Positions 50,798-59,742 are shown, numbered from the stretch's first letter. The stretch: DNA of 64,000 nucleotides from DAOUEX01 sp034430235 (GCA_964478075.1 CAYZGO010000017.1:11938-75937); one strand, 5' to 3'. The notes: generated by a model from the sequence alone, not told the origin. A program made the numbers and translations.

Positions 50798-51723
50798 CGT
50801 GCTTCCCCCTTTCCTCTCTCAGCGACGAACAGGTATATGCTGATGCAGATGATAATTAATACGAAGAGAATGGTTGCCGCTGCAGCGGAGATATTGTAAT
50901 TATGAAACTGCTGGTACTCGTCGTAGGCATAGGTGGTGATCACCATGAACACTCTCCCCATCAGAACCATCGGTAGGTCGAAGATGCGGAAAGCATCAAT
51001 ACCCCGGATGACGAAAGCCATCGTGAGAGAGGGACGCAGCAATGGAAAGGTCACCTTCCAGAAGGTCTGCCAGGCACTGGCTCCATCAATGTTGGCAGCC
51101 TCGTAGATTTGCTGGGGGATGCTCTCCAGACCTGCCAATAGGATCAGCGACACCATGGGGGTTACCTTCCACATATCAGCCAAAACTACACTGAGGAGTG
51201 TCCGCACCCACCCGAGTGTGCCAGGAACTCCGCCCGCCCGCCAGTCAATAGGCACGGAAGTGAGGTTCAGGCGGAAGAGTAACTCGTTGAGGTACCCGGT
51301 GGTACTTAGGATGTAGATCATGGCTATGCCCGAGACCAGGGTAGGAACCCCCATAGGCACCATAAGGGTAGCACGCAATATACCCCGTCCCTTGAATTCC
51401 CGGTGCAATACGAGTGCCACGATCATCCCTACTGTCATCTCCAGGGCAAGCCCAGTGAGGGTGAGCGTGATGTGGTTTATGAAAGCACGCCCAAATTGGG
51501 GGCGATTCAGCAGATAGCGGTAGTTTGCCAAACTGGGGAAGGCCTTGGTTTCCTCGTCTACGAAGCCCATTTGGATTGCCTGTAGAGTGGGAACGAGAGT
51601 GAAACCCAGGATGTAGATCACCAGTGGAAGTACCATAACTATCTCTAGCCAATTCCTGCGAATGAAATCGGCCAAGGAGCCCCCCAACCTTCTCCTCTCT
51701 AGAGTCGGTGCAACAACAGTCAC
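50794..51723 (-). CDS. CUT1 ABC sugar permease (MalF type)
   Basis: 309 residues. NWLEIVMVLPLVIYILGFTLV begins the helices; QIYEAANIDGASAWQTFWKV gives the EAA loop that binds the ATPase. The start is GTG with GGGGGAG upstream. It is the first permease gene after the LacI regulator on this strand, and is overlapped by the MalG-type gene. Confidence 0.93.
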   Translation of the reverse strand: MTVVAPTLERRRLGGSLADFIRRNWLEIVMVLPLVIYILGFTLVPTLQAIQMGFVDEETKAFPSLANYRYLLNRPQFGRAFINHITLTLTGLALEMTVGMIVALVLHREFKGRGILRATLMVPMGVPTLVSGIAMIYILSTTGYLNELLFRLNLTSVPIDWRAGGVPGTLGWVRTLLSVVLADMWKVTPMVSLILLAGLESIPQQIYEAANIDGASAWQTFWKVTFPLLRPSLTMAFVIRGIDAFRIFDLPMVLMGRVFMVITTYAYDEYQQFHNYNISAAAATILFVLIIICISIYLFVAERGKGEAR

Positions 51724-52068
51724 AGTTCTCCCCCTCAGACCCCAAGACTAGGAACGCTTGGCTCCGAGCACGTCAACACAGGTGAGCCAGTAACCATACC
51801 TTCGCCAGTGTGCAAGTTCAATGTACCGTAAGAGTCTGTCTTTGCACGGCCTAGTCGCCATGCTCCACGTCCGCTTCCCAATCAGTGACTCCCTCCCTTT
51901 TCTCTCAGCCCCTTTTCTGTCAACCGCCCAGTCCACGCATCAATGTTCGCGTCGTTGCACTCACACAAACCCTCCAGCAACACGCCGGAGCGGAGAGATT
52001 ACCTTGGGGCTCATCCTGTCCAGTCGCTGGGTAGGCGAGCCCCATATCAAGAAAGGAGGAGCTTGGAT
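51724..52068. other. Intergenic region between lacI-type and permease genes
   Basis: The 345 bp contain no gene. A hairpin, GGGGCTC (52006-52012) with GAGCCCC (52037-52043), follows the regulator. I see no strong promoter and no clear copy of the TAACGCGCGTTA operator, so regulation of the transporter by this LacI is plausible but not shown here. Confidence 0.6.
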
Positions 52069-53103
52069 CTAGCATGCCTTGCTCCCACAAGATTCGCGTA
52101 TGATCAACTCCGTATCCAGCAGCACCCCTCTCTTTGCAATCTCCTCCCCTTGAATAGTCTTGACCAGCATATCTGCGGCCCGCAAACCTAACTCGTAGGC
52201 AGGAAGATGCATGGTAGTCAAGGAGGGAACAAGATAGCGCGCAACAGGAATGTCGTCGAAACCGACAATGGCCATCTCTTCAGGAACAGAAAGGCCATGC
52301 TTATGGAGTGCTGCCAAAGCGCCAATAGCCACCTCGTCGCTGGCAACAAAGGTCGCAGTGGGTGGCTGTGGCAGCGCCACCAACTCCTTCATGGCCTGAT
52401 AACCGCTCTTTTCACCAAAGTTGCCGTACTGCACAATGGCCTCATCATACGGCAAACCGGCCTCGCTCAAAGCTTGTCGGTAGCCTTGCCAACGATCTTC
52501 ACTGGCTGTATATTCCAAAGGAGCGTTAGTGATAAGACCGATACGCCTATGCCCCAATTGAATCAGGTGCGCTACGGCGCAACGCGCGGCGGCAGTGTTA
52601 TCTACATCGACAAAGCTGACGTCCACGTCCTTGAGTTGGCCCAACAGGACGACAGGAAACCCCTCTTCACCCAATTTCGGCAGTTGTCCGTCATCTGAAC
52701 GAGGCCCAGAGACAATTAGACCATCAATTCGGTTTTCCAATACAAGAGAGATATAAGCCTCAGACTTGCCAATTTCCTCAAAGGGGTGCAGCAATAGACG
52801 GAAACCGCGCTGCTGGGCAACTTCTGCGAGACCCCGTACAACAGTCGCGAGGAAAGCGTCCCCTACAATACGGTCGGCGCTTTGATAAAGGACGAGGCCA
52901 ATAGTGCATGTCTGGCTGGTAGCGAGGGAACGTGCGGCCGCGTGAGGGCGGTAGCCCAGGTGCTTAGCAGCGTCAAGCACACGCTGCCTGGTCTCTTCAG
53001 GGATTTGCTCGGTGTGGACACTGTTGAGGACAAAAGAGACCGTGGTGCGCGAAACACCAGCAAGCTTGGCCACATCATGGCTAGTCGCTCTCTTTCTGGC
53101 CAC
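52069..53103 (-). CDS. LacI-family transcriptional regulator
   Basis: 344 residues. The N-terminal HTH reads DVAKLAGVSRTTVSFVLN and the hinge GYRPHAAARSLAT follows. The effector-binding domain (IGLVLYQSADRIVGD, VVLLGQLKDVDVSFVDVDNTAA, VGFDDIPVARYLVPSLTT) is typical of sugar-responsive members. It probably represses the neighbouring sugar transporter and itself until an inducer sugar appears. The start is a GTG with GGGGG just upstream. A consensus promoter with an operator-like palindrome lies immediately upstream. Confidence 0.94.
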   Translation of the reverse strand: MARKRATSHDVAKLAGVSRTTVSFVLNSVHTEQIPEETRQRVLDAAKHLGYRPHAAARSLATSQTCTIGLVLYQSADRIVGDAFLATVVRGLAEVAQQRGFRLLLHPFEEIGKSEAYISLVLENRIDGLIVSGPRSDDGQLPKLGEEGFPVVLLGQLKDVDVSFVDVDNTAAARCAVAHLIQLGHRRIGLITNAPLEYTASEDRWQGYRQALSEAGLPYDEAIVQYGNFGEKSGYQAMKELVALPQPPTATFVASDEVAIGALAALHKHGLSVPEEMAIVGFDDIPVARYLVPSLTTMHLPAYELGLRAADMLVKTIQGEEIAKRGVLLDTELIIRESCGSKAC

Positions 53104-53128
53104 ACTGCCCCCTGGTAACTCGTGTTAG

Positions 53129-53140
53129 TAACGCGCGTTA
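53129..53140. promoter_or_regulatory. LacI-type operator palindrome
   Basis: TAACGCGCGTTA is a perfect 12-bp palindrome with a central CG, as in LacI-family operators. It lies just after the -10 box of the regulator's promoter, so binding would block transcription (autorepression). Confidence 0.75.
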
Positions 53141-53142
53141 AT

Positions 53143-53171
53143 AGTATATCATATTCTGTCGGATTTGTCAA
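53143..53171 (-). promoter_or_regulatory. Promoter of the LacI-type regulator gene
   Basis: On the minus strand TTGACA (53166-53171), 17-bp spacer, TATACT (53143-53148). Confidence 0.88.
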
Positions 53172-53258
53172 TTCTCTTTTCGTGCGGTGACTGCTGCAAC
53201 AATGGGGAAATCGGTGGCGGTGAGGCATCTCCTTGCTAGTTGTCTGCGCCCATCTCCC

Positions 53259-56200
53259 CTACTTGCTCTTCACATCTATCTTGCCCAGCACAACAAAGTC
53301 CAGACCGTCGGGCAAACTCAGCCGTTTGATGGTGGCCGACTCGTAGAGTCCAACAACGAGCTCATAGCTGTCGTGCGGTGCATCTTGAGAAATGCGTAGA
53401 TCAGACTTGTCCGTCACCACCTGTCCTGCCGTCCAAGTAGACGTGAGCGACTGCCCATCTCTCGGCACATGATCGTTCTGTCCCCAGATCTGGGTACCCG
53501 TCCGCATCAGATGCACAAACACAGTATAGTTCTCATCCAGCGTCTTCAGTGCTTGCCAACGCAAGATCACCCGCAGCGAGTCGCCCGGCTGGGCAACGAT
53601 TGGTTCCACAGAATAGCCCGTGAGCGCGATTTGCCCTCCAAACTCAAAGTGAACCTCATGAAGGGCGGCAGCCGATTCCCCTTCCAATTCCAGTTCCACA
53701 GGCAGCTCTGTGAAATCAGCCACCTTGCTCCCCGCTCGGTAGATTGGCAAGCGTTGACCGGTAGGATAGTCATACAGGCCCACTCTGATACGACAGGGGC
53801 CCTCCGCCAGCAGTGTTGCCGGCACATCCAAAGGGTAAACGTCCCGCATGCCCTGGCCCGCTTTCCAATTCCGAGTCGGATCATTGCCTGCACCAGGATA
53901 GCTGTCGCGCTGGGTGATGGTCACGCCGCGATCGTCCACCACGTGGACGAAAACACTATAGTCCTTGTCCATCGCCGCCAACCTCTCCCAGTACAACACC
54001 AGCCACAACCTTGCCCCCGGCCTGACGGTTCTTTCAGTCAGGTCATAACCTAACAACCGCACCCGCTCTCCAAAGTCCACTGATAACGGGTGCGTGATTG
54101 CAGCCCGCTCCGTGGCCGTTAACGGCTGCGCTCGCGCGTAGGCCGGCGCGATGTAACGGTATGGCACTACGATCGCGAAGCCCAGGAGCACGACCATCAA
54201 CACAGTGATGAGCAACCGTGTGTATCGCGCTGGAAGCCACTGGGCGAGCCCAAGTATCAAGAGTGTCGCTATAGCCGGCATTGCCGGGAAAAGCAGTCGC
54301 CCCTGTGGATAGCGCGCCTGACTCCAGCCCACCAGTGCTCCAATAAAGGCCGCGCTCCACACAGTCAACAGGCCCACACGAATCAGTTCCCCCCAGCGCC
54401 GCCGAGCCACGCGCGAAGACAGGAACCAGCCCAGACCAAGCACAGCAAGGATCATGCCCAGCTCGAACACCACATAGACGCAGGGCTCCATGATCACATT
54501 GAACCAACCGAACACCCCCCAGAACGATTTGAGGACCCCGTCGAACAGCCGCAGCAACTCGGCGAATGTGGGGCGCTGCGTACGCGCTGGCAACACAGCA
54601 AACATCAACTGCAGTCCAAAGGGATCTCGGTAGAGCAACCAGTTGCGCAGATACCACCAGCCTCCCGCTGCAGCAGCCCCTGCAAAAGTCCACATGCCCC
54701 AGCGGATGAAGGCCCACCTCGAACCGCGCCGCCAAGCTAGCACGATCAGCACCAATGCAGCCAGCGGCATCAGTACCAGCCCATTCAGCTTGGTCAACGC
54801 GGCCAGGCCCAACGTAGCGCCAAGTGCTGAGAGCCGCTTAATAGAAGGGCCGTCCTGAACAATGCACACCAGCAGCCACAAGCCCAACGCCGAGAGCAGA
54901 GTGGCCAATACATCGTTGTTGATGGACGCACTGATAAAGATGAATTGGGGATTGAAAGCATTGAGCGCGGCAGCCGCTGATGCCAACCAGCCAGGTCGAT
55001 GAAAAAGCCGACGCGTTATGGCGTAGGTGCAAAGCACTGTTCCTGCGCCCATCAAAACGGAAAGAAAACGTGCCAGGTGCGCAGCCAGAACTGTACCGCG
55101 ATAGGGAAAGTCTTCGTATGACGTATGGCTCGTCACATTGCGATTTCCCCACGCCGCTGGCGCCCCCATAGCCGTATGTGGATTGTATTGGATAACGGTT
55201 TCGACGTCACTGGTGTCAATCCACGTAGTAGCCCATCCGTTTAGCAGATAGTACAGCGGTGGCTGGCTGGCTTCCTGATGCATGGGAAACGTCACGCCCT
55301 CGCGGTAAACCGGCAGCCCCTCGCCATCGGCAATGTGCTTCACGTAGAGGTAATGCCAGACCTCATCCGGTGTCTCAAACAGGGGCGTGACCACGCTATA
55401 GAGCGTGCCTAGTGCCACAAACAGGATGAGGATCATTGCCACCGTCGAGTGCCGAGTCAGCCGCCAACGGGGAAGCGACCTGTCGCTCTGATGCATAGTC
55501 CCTGGCAGATAGGAGGACAGGGACCGCCCACTCCGTAATGCCAACCAGCCCAGACTGCCCAGGCCAAAGATCACCGAGGATAGCAAAGTGAGCACGTTGA
55601 CGGCCAGACCACTCAGGATCGCTGTGCTGGCTTTTTGCCCAAGCAAGACGAAGCCCAGCGTCCAGCCGGCCTCATGCGCACCAAAGCCGCCGATAGAACC
55701 AATTGGCAACGACTTGGAGAGCACTGCGAAACTGGCACCGAGGATCACCTGGCCAATCCCGATTGGCAGGCCAATGCCTCTCAGATAGCAGGCAAACCAG
55801 GCGTAAGTGCCCAGCCAGATCAGTACCGAATGGAAGAGCGCTGGCCAATAGACACGTTTGGGGCGCATCACTTCGAGGGCGCTTATTGCCTTCTCTGCCT
55901 GTTGTAATACCACCACTTTCCACCCAGTCGCCGGCATGTCTTTCTCAGTCAGCCGTGCCTGCAAGAAGTGTAAGAATCGCCGGCCGAGCATGGGCAGGGA
56001 AGCCAACAAGGCAAACAACAGGGCCAACAACCCCACTGCACCAGCGATGAAGCCTTTAGCAGACGTGGGAAAAAGATAGAACTGACTAGCTGCCGCAATC
56101 AGGAACAGAAGGCATACAGCTAGGAGATCGAATAGCCGTGCTACCAGCAGAGTTGCCAGGCTGCGGCCCCACTGTACGTCGTACTGCTGCATCAGATATG

Positions 56201-56585
56201 GAAAGGAAAGCTCACCTGTCCTCATGGGCAGCACGTTGTTGAACAGGCTCAAAGCGAACATGACCGGTACGAGGCGAGGAGTGCGCAAGTAGGGCCAGTC
56301 CAGCAGGCGGCCAATACGCACCGCACGCGCCACGTTCGTCAGAGCATAGAACAGCAACCCAAGTAACACCCACTCAGGTGCGGATTGTGACAAGGTTCTG
56401 GTCAACTCTGCGAGGGAGAGCTTTGAAAGGAGCACATAGCCCAGCACAGCCAGAATACCAACGGGTATTCCCCATCGCAGCAGCAAGGTCAGTATGCGGC
56501 CAGACGACGACTTGCCCTTGGTAACAGGCTCTGTCGCAGGCGCGGAGATGCCGCCAGCCACGTTATCTTCGTGCATATCGTTCAT
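53259..56585 (-). CDS. Three-module membrane fusion: flippase-like domain + GT-C domain + two beta domains
   Basis: 1108 residues. Residues about 30-365 are a lysylphosphatidylglycerol-synthase-type membrane domain (UPF0104; FALSLFNNVLPMRTGELSFP, SIGGFGAHEAGWTLGF). Residues about 375-860 are a GT-C domain (TPLFETPDEVWHYLYVKHI, EASQPPLYYLLNGW). The C-terminal 240 residues contain two homologous beta-sandwich repeats, each with LxW-D-Y-VFVH (YSVFVHVVDDRG and YTVFVHLMRTGT). It would combine lipid-linked sugar movement, transfer and a binding domain in one chain. Start at 56585 (or ATG at 56576) overlaps the DUF123 gene by about 20 bases. No frameshift is visible. Confidence 0.88.
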   Translation of the reverse strand: MNDMHEDNVAGGISAPATEPVTKGKSSSGRILTLLLRWGIPVGILAVLGYVLLSKLSLAELTRTLSQSAPEWVLLGLLFYALTNVARAVRIGRLLDWPYLRTPRLVPVMFALSLFNNVLPMRTGELSFPYLMQQYDVQWGRSLATLLVARLFDLLAVCLLFLIAAASQFYLFPTSAKGFIAGAVGLLALLFALLASLPMLGRRFLHFLQARLTEKDMPATGWKVVVLQQAEKAISALEVMRPKRVYWPALFHSVLIWLGTYAWFACYLRGIGLPIGIGQVILGASFAVLSKSLPIGSIGGFGAHEAGWTLGFVLLGQKASTAILSGLAVNVLTLLSSVIFGLGSLGWLALRSGRSLSSYLPGTMHQSDRSLPRWRLTRHSTVAMILILFVALGTLYSVVTPLFETPDEVWHYLYVKHIADGEGLPVYREGVTFPMHQEASQPPLYYLLNGWATTWIDTSDVETVIQYNPHTAMGAPAAWGNRNVTSHTSYEDFPYRGTVLAAHLARFLSVLMGAGTVLCTYAITRRLFHRPGWLASAAAALNAFNPQFIFISASINNDVLATLLSALGLWLLVCIVQDGPSIKRLSALGATLGLAALTKLNGLVLMPLAALVLIVLAWRRGSRWAFIRWGMWTFAGAAAAGGWWYLRNWLLYRDPFGLQLMFAVLPARTQRPTFAELLRLFDGVLKSFWGVFGWFNVIMEPCVYVVFELGMILAVLGLGWFLSSRVARRRWGELIRVGLLTVWSAAFIGALVGWSQARYPQGRLLFPAMPAIATLLILGLAQWLPARYTRLLITVLMVVLLGFAIVVPYRYIAPAYARAQPLTATERAAITHPLSVDFGERVRLLGYDLTERTVRPGARLWLVLYWERLAAMDKDYSVFVHVVDDRGVTITQRDSYPGAGNDPTRNWKAGQGMRDVYPLDVPATLLAEGPCRIRVGLYDYPTGQRLPIYRAGSKVADFTELPVELELEGESAAALHEVHFEFGGQIALTGYSVEPIVAQPGDSLRVILRWQALKTLDENYTVFVHLMRTGTQIWGQNDHVPRDGQSLTSTWTAGQVVTDKSDLRISQDAPHDSYELVVGLYESATIKRLSLPDGLDFVVLGKIDVKSK

Positions 56586-57063
56586 TTACCGCTCCGTGCA
56601 TAAGCCTCCAAACCTGAGCAAGCGGTTTCGTGCTGACAACGGGGCTCATTGTTTCACATGTCTGTGCGGCACTCTGCAGATCCAGTCCAGTATCCCCAAA
56701 ATAGACCAGATGAGAAGGACAGCTACAGTCCGAAGCCCCAAAGCGTGGAGCCACGACCTGTGCCCCTGGTGTACTCAGCATCGCACACACCCAGGCACAT
56801 TCCAACCGTTTCCCTGAATCATCAGTCCTGATGTCCAAGATGCGCGCATGTGCGAGGAAGTAGTCTATGTGCCAGCGGAGCTTTTTGTCACGACGGCGGT
56901 GACGTGCCAGGCGCGCCGCCAACCCGCCGCTGCCCAAGGCACTACCCACATATACATAGTACCCGGCAGGGAAGCAGAAGGTTCCCAGTTGGCCAACTGT
57001 AATGACTGCTTCCTGTCCGAGTTCCACAAGCAGCACGTAGGTGCCACGTGACTTGGGATTCAT
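56563..57063 (-). CDS. DUF123 (GIY-YIG-like) protein
   Basis: 166 residues. GTYVLLVELGQEAVITVGQLG, AGYYVYVGSALGSGGLAARL and RRRDKKLRWHIDYFLAHARI are the DUF123 signature, related in fold to GIY-YIG nucleases and sometimes fused to endonuclease III. The catalytic role in this family is not established. It overlaps the start of the three-module fusion gene by 23 bases and lies 40 bases from tryptophanase; the link may be only positional. Confidence 0.85.
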   Translation of the reverse strand: MNPKSRGTYVLLVELGQEAVITVGQLGTFCFPAGYYVYVGSALGSGGLAARLARHRRRDKKLRWHIDYFLAHARILDIRTDDSGKRLECAWVCAMLSTPGAQVVAPRFGASDCSCPSHLVYFGDTGLDLQSAAQTCETMSPVVSTKPLAQVWRLMHGAVNERYARR

Positions 57064-57103
57064 ACTTCAACGCTGACCTCATCCCCGTATCTCAAGCTAT
57101 CAG

Positions 57104-58480
57104 TTAGACAAACTCGAATCGCGCGGTGAAGTGCCGCAGGAGGGGTGGTTCGTATGTATAGCGCATGCCACAAATCTGGTCTCGCTTGTGGTAGAGTTCG
57201 ACAATAACATCTGCCACATAGTCAAGGTGAGTCTGTGTGTAGACCCGGCGCGGAATGGCCAGGCGTACTAGTTCCAACTCTGGATACGTCCACTCACCTG
57301 TTGTCTCGTCCTTGCGGGCAAACATCACGCTTCCAATCTCCACTGCACGGATGCCACCCTCCAGATAGAGATGTGCGACCAAGGCTTGACCAGGCAATTG
57401 CGCTTGTGGAATATGTGGCAGAAAACGGCGCGCGTCAAGATAGACGGCATGTCCTCCAGGCGGCTCCAAGATGGGGACTCCCTGCTCCAACACTCGCTCC
57501 GCCAGGTAGCGTACCTGACCAATACGGTGGCGCAGATACCTCTCGTCCAGTGCTTCCCAGAGCCCTCGGGCCATGGCTTCAAGATCACGCCCCGCCAGTC
57601 CTCCATAAGTGATGAACCCTTCCCACAGGATGAGCAGTTGGCTTGCCTGTTGGTAAAGATGCTCGTCGTTCATGGCCAAGAAGCCGCCGATGTTAACCAA
57701 TCCGTCTTTCTTGGCACTCATGGTGCAGCCATCAGCACAGGAGAATATCTCGCGGGCAATCTCAAGTGTAGTCTTGTCCCCACAGCCTGCCTCGCGCTGC
57801 TTGATAAAATAAACATTCTCAGCATATCGGCAGGCATCAATAAACAATGGGATGCCATGTTCGGACAGCACTTCCTTAACGGCACGTATGTTGGCCAGCG
57901 ACACCGGCTGCCCGCCAGCAGAGTTGTTGGTGATGGTTAGCATGGCCAGAGGGATTCTCTGCGCGCCTACATCCTCTATAAAGTGCCTCAAACTCTCCAC
58001 ATCCATATTCCCCTTGAAGGAGCAATGGCTCGTTGGCACAAGGCCCTCAGCAATCGGCAAATCAACCGCTTGTCCGCCGACGGCCTCGATGTTGGCACGA
58101 GTGGTATCAAAATGAGTGTTGTTTGGTACATAGTCGCCCGACTTCACAGTTGCAGCAAACAGGATTTTTTCTGCAGCTCGCCCCTGGTGAGTGGGCAAGA
58201 AGTAGCGGAAGCCAAAGATCCCAGAAACAGCATCTTTCAGACTGTCATAGTTGCGACAGCAGGCGTAGGCTTCGTCGCCAACCATCAGTGCAGCCCATTG
58301 AGCATCGCTCATCGCCGAAGTACCACTGTCAGTCAGTAGATCAATGTACACATCCTCACTCTGAACAAAGAAGATATTGTAGCCAGCAGCAGCGAGACTA
58401 GCCTCCCGTTCAGCACGTGTGGTCAATCTGATGGGCTCCACAGCTTTGATGCGATACGGTTCGGGAACTATCTGTGGCAT
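57104..58480 (-). CDS. tnaA: Tryptophanase (beta-eliminating lyase)
   Basis: 458 residues. YIDLLTDSGTSAMSDAQWAAL, VGDEAYACCRNYDSL (Y72), THQGRAAEKILF, TNNSAGGQPVSLANI and MSAKKDGLVNIGGF (PLP Lys K258) define the tryptophanase/tyrosine phenol-lyase family. The C-terminal LRHFTARF has His (H450) as in tryptophanase where tyrosine phenol-lyase has Phe, and GIRAVEIGS also matches tryptophanase. It would split tryptophan to indole, pyruvate and ammonia. The ATG at 58480 has AAGGAGG upstream. CC in place of GS near residue 74 is unusual. No TnaC-like leader peptide was found. Confidence 0.93.
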   Translation of the reverse strand: MPQIVPEPYRIKAVEPIRLTTRAEREASLAAAGYNIFFVQSEDVYIDLLTDSGTSAMSDAQWAALMVGDEAYACCRNYDSLKDAVSGIFGFRYFLPTHQGRAAEKILFAATVKSGDYVPNNTHFDTTRANIEAVGGQAVDLPIAEGLVPTSHCSFKGNMDVESLRHFIEDVGAQRIPLAMLTITNNSAGGQPVSLANIRAVKEVLSEHGIPLFIDACRYAENVYFIKQREAGCGDKTTLEIAREIFSCADGCTMSAKKDGLVNIGGFLAMNDEHLYQQASQLLILWEGFITYGGLAGRDLEAMARGLWEALDERYLRHRIGQVRYLAERVLEQGVPILEPPGGHAVYLDARRFLPHIPQAQLPGQALVAHLYLEGGIRAVEIGSVMFARKDETTGEWTYPELELVRLAIPRRVYTQTHLDYVADVIVELYHKRDQICGMRYTYEPPLLRHFTARFEFV

Positions 58481-58539
58481 AATCTCAACCTCCTTGTTGG
58501 CCTGGCGCAGCGCAGCGCCTGCCGGTGTGAATACACCCC

Positions 58540-58584
58540 AGTTCACAATTATACCACGTATACGTGTCGTCCCAAATGTGAACT
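58540..58584 (-). promoter_or_regulatory. tnaA promoter with nested palindromes
   Basis: On the minus strand an extended -10 (TGG-TATAAT) lies at 58548-58556. It is flanked by an 8-bp inverted repeat, AGTTCACA at 58540-58547 and TGTGAACT at 58577-58584, and the spacer holds CACGTATACGTG at 58555-58566, a perfect 12-bp palindrome. The arrangement suggests a dimeric repressor or activator binds here. The -35 hexamer is weak. Confidence 0.7.
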
Positions 58585-58596
58585 TGGGCAGAGTAT

Positions 58597-58934
58597 GAGG
58601 GTGTTGAAAAAGTCACAAGGGTGTCATTCTGAACGCAGTGAAGCCCGGCCTGAGCCGGGGCGAGCGGAATCTGCCTTCCCTACGACTGAGATTCTTCGCT
58701 CATCTGCACTTGCAGCGCCGATGCAAGTGTCGCTAGTAAGAAACAAACCCGTTGTCATTGCGAGGAGCGCAGCGACGAAGCAATCTCCACCTGTGGGTGA
58801 GAAGGGGATTGCTTCGCTGCACTCGCCCTGGGTCTTCCCCTGGGTCTTTGGCCCCAGGGACAAAGGTGGCCCCAGGGACAAAGGTGGCCCAGGACCAAAG
58901 GCAATGACAATGTAGGGAGTTTTTCAACACCCTC
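58597..58934. mobile_element. MITE-like element with 15-bp terminal inverted repeats and target-site duplication
   Basis: GAGGGTGTTGAAAAA (58597-58611) and its exact complement TTTTTCAACACCCTC (58920-58934) bound a 338-bp element without any transposase. AGAGTAT flanks both sides (58590-58596, 58935-58941), and with one base at each side the duplication may be 9 bp, CAGAGTATG. The interior holds CATTGCGAGGAGCGCAG and GAAGCAATC/GATTGCTTC words known from dispersed bacterial repeats. The TIR recurs at 63946-63960 in a broken gene. Confidence 0.9.
58752..58910. repeat. Inner inverted repeat and 18-bp tandem repeat inside the MITE
   Basis: TTGTCATTGC (58752-58761) is exactly complementary to GCAATGACAA (58901-58910). 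Between them two copies of GGCCCCAGGGACAAAGGT (58850-58867, 58868-58885) stand in tandem. This looks like an older repeat nested in the element. Confidence 0.85.
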
Positions 58935-58946
58935 AGAGTATGCAAT

Positions 58947-58975
58947 TTGAAGAATGCGCAGAGTAGAGTTATAAT
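58947..58975 (+). promoter_or_regulatory. Promoter of response regulator
   Basis: TTGAAG (58947-58952), 17-bp spacer, TATAAT (58970-58975). The MITE ends 13 bases upstream of the -35 box, so the insertion may have changed the upstream control region. Confidence 0.65.
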
Positions 58976-59046
58976 AGTGCTAAAATTCCCCATAGGCCTG
59001 ACATACCTGACACGATACCACGAGGGACAGCAATAGGAGCTCAGTG

Positions 59047-59742
59047 ATGGTTCACATTCTAGTGGTAGATGACGACCACGGAGTGGTCAAGACCTTGAGG
59101 CGGACTTTAGTCATGGAGGGCTACCAGGTTTCCGTGGCTTATGATGGCCACGATGCTTTGCTACACGCACAGCAGGAAGCACCTGACATGGCTGTAATAG
59201 ATATAATCATGCCTGGGATGAATGGCATCGAACTCTGCCAACGCTTGCGCGCTACCCCTGGCCTCTCGAATATACCTATCTTGTTCTTGACGGCCAAGTA
59301 TGAAATCACGGACAAAGCAGAAGGGTTTGGTGCTGGCGCAGACGACTACCTGACCAAGCCATTCGATATCCGCGAGTTGGTGATGCGCGTGCGTGCGCTG
59401 CTGCGACGCGCATCACCGACATGGCAAGAATTCGAACCCAAAGAGTTGGTCGTGGGCGAGCTGCGCCTGGATCGTCACAAATTCACAATTACCACACCAG
59501 AGAAAACGGTTCTACTGACTCCAGTGGAGTTCGATCTGCTCTCCTACCTGATGAGTCATCCTGGCCAGGTATTCTCGCCCGACAAGTTGTTGCAGACCGT
59601 ATGGGGTTACCCGCCGGGCACTGGCAGTAGCGACCTCGTGCGCGTTCACATCAAGAACGTCCGTGAGAAGATCGAGCCTGCTCCTTCCTCACCTTGCTAT
59701 ATTCGCACCATCCCACGTCATGGATACATCGTAGGCGAGTAG
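59047..59742 (+). CDS. OmpR/PhoB-family response regulator
   Basis: 231 residues. VHILVVDDDHGVVKTLRRT, phospho-acceptor D52 in MAVIDIIMPGMNGIELC and GADDYLTKPFDIRELV give the receiver domain. The winged helix has LTPVEFDLLSYLMSHPGQVFSPDKL and VHIKNVREKIEPAPSSPCYIRTI. The ATG at 59047 with AGGAG upstream is preferred over the GTG at 59044. It is 156 bases before a second two-component gene whose promoter region carries 11-bp direct repeats of PhoB/OmpR type, so this protein probably controls that gene. Confidence 0.93.
   Translation: MVHILVVDDDHGVVKTLRRTLVMEGYQVSVAYDGHDALLHAQQEAPDMAVIDIIMPGMNGIELCQRLRATPGLSNIPILFLTAKYEITDKAEGFGAGADDYLTKPFDIRELVMRVRALLRRASPTWQEFEPKELVVGELRLDRHKFTITTPEKTVLLTPVEFDLLSYLMSHPGQVFSPDKLLQTVWGYPPGTGSSDLVRVHIKNVREKIEPAPSSPCYIRTIPRHGYIVGE

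Noticed and set aside
52006..52043. Terminator after the LacI gene
   Set aside because: The stem is only 7 bp with a 24-base loop and no U-tract, so I list it only as a hairpin in the gap.
57104..58480. Calling the enzyme tyrosine phenol-lyase
   Set aside because: The C-terminal His and the EIGS segment match tryptophanase rather than tyrosine phenol-lyase.
58540..58584. A CRP site before tnaA
   Set aside because: TGTGA and TCACA are in outward orientation with 29 bases between, not the TGTGA-N6-TCACA of CRP.
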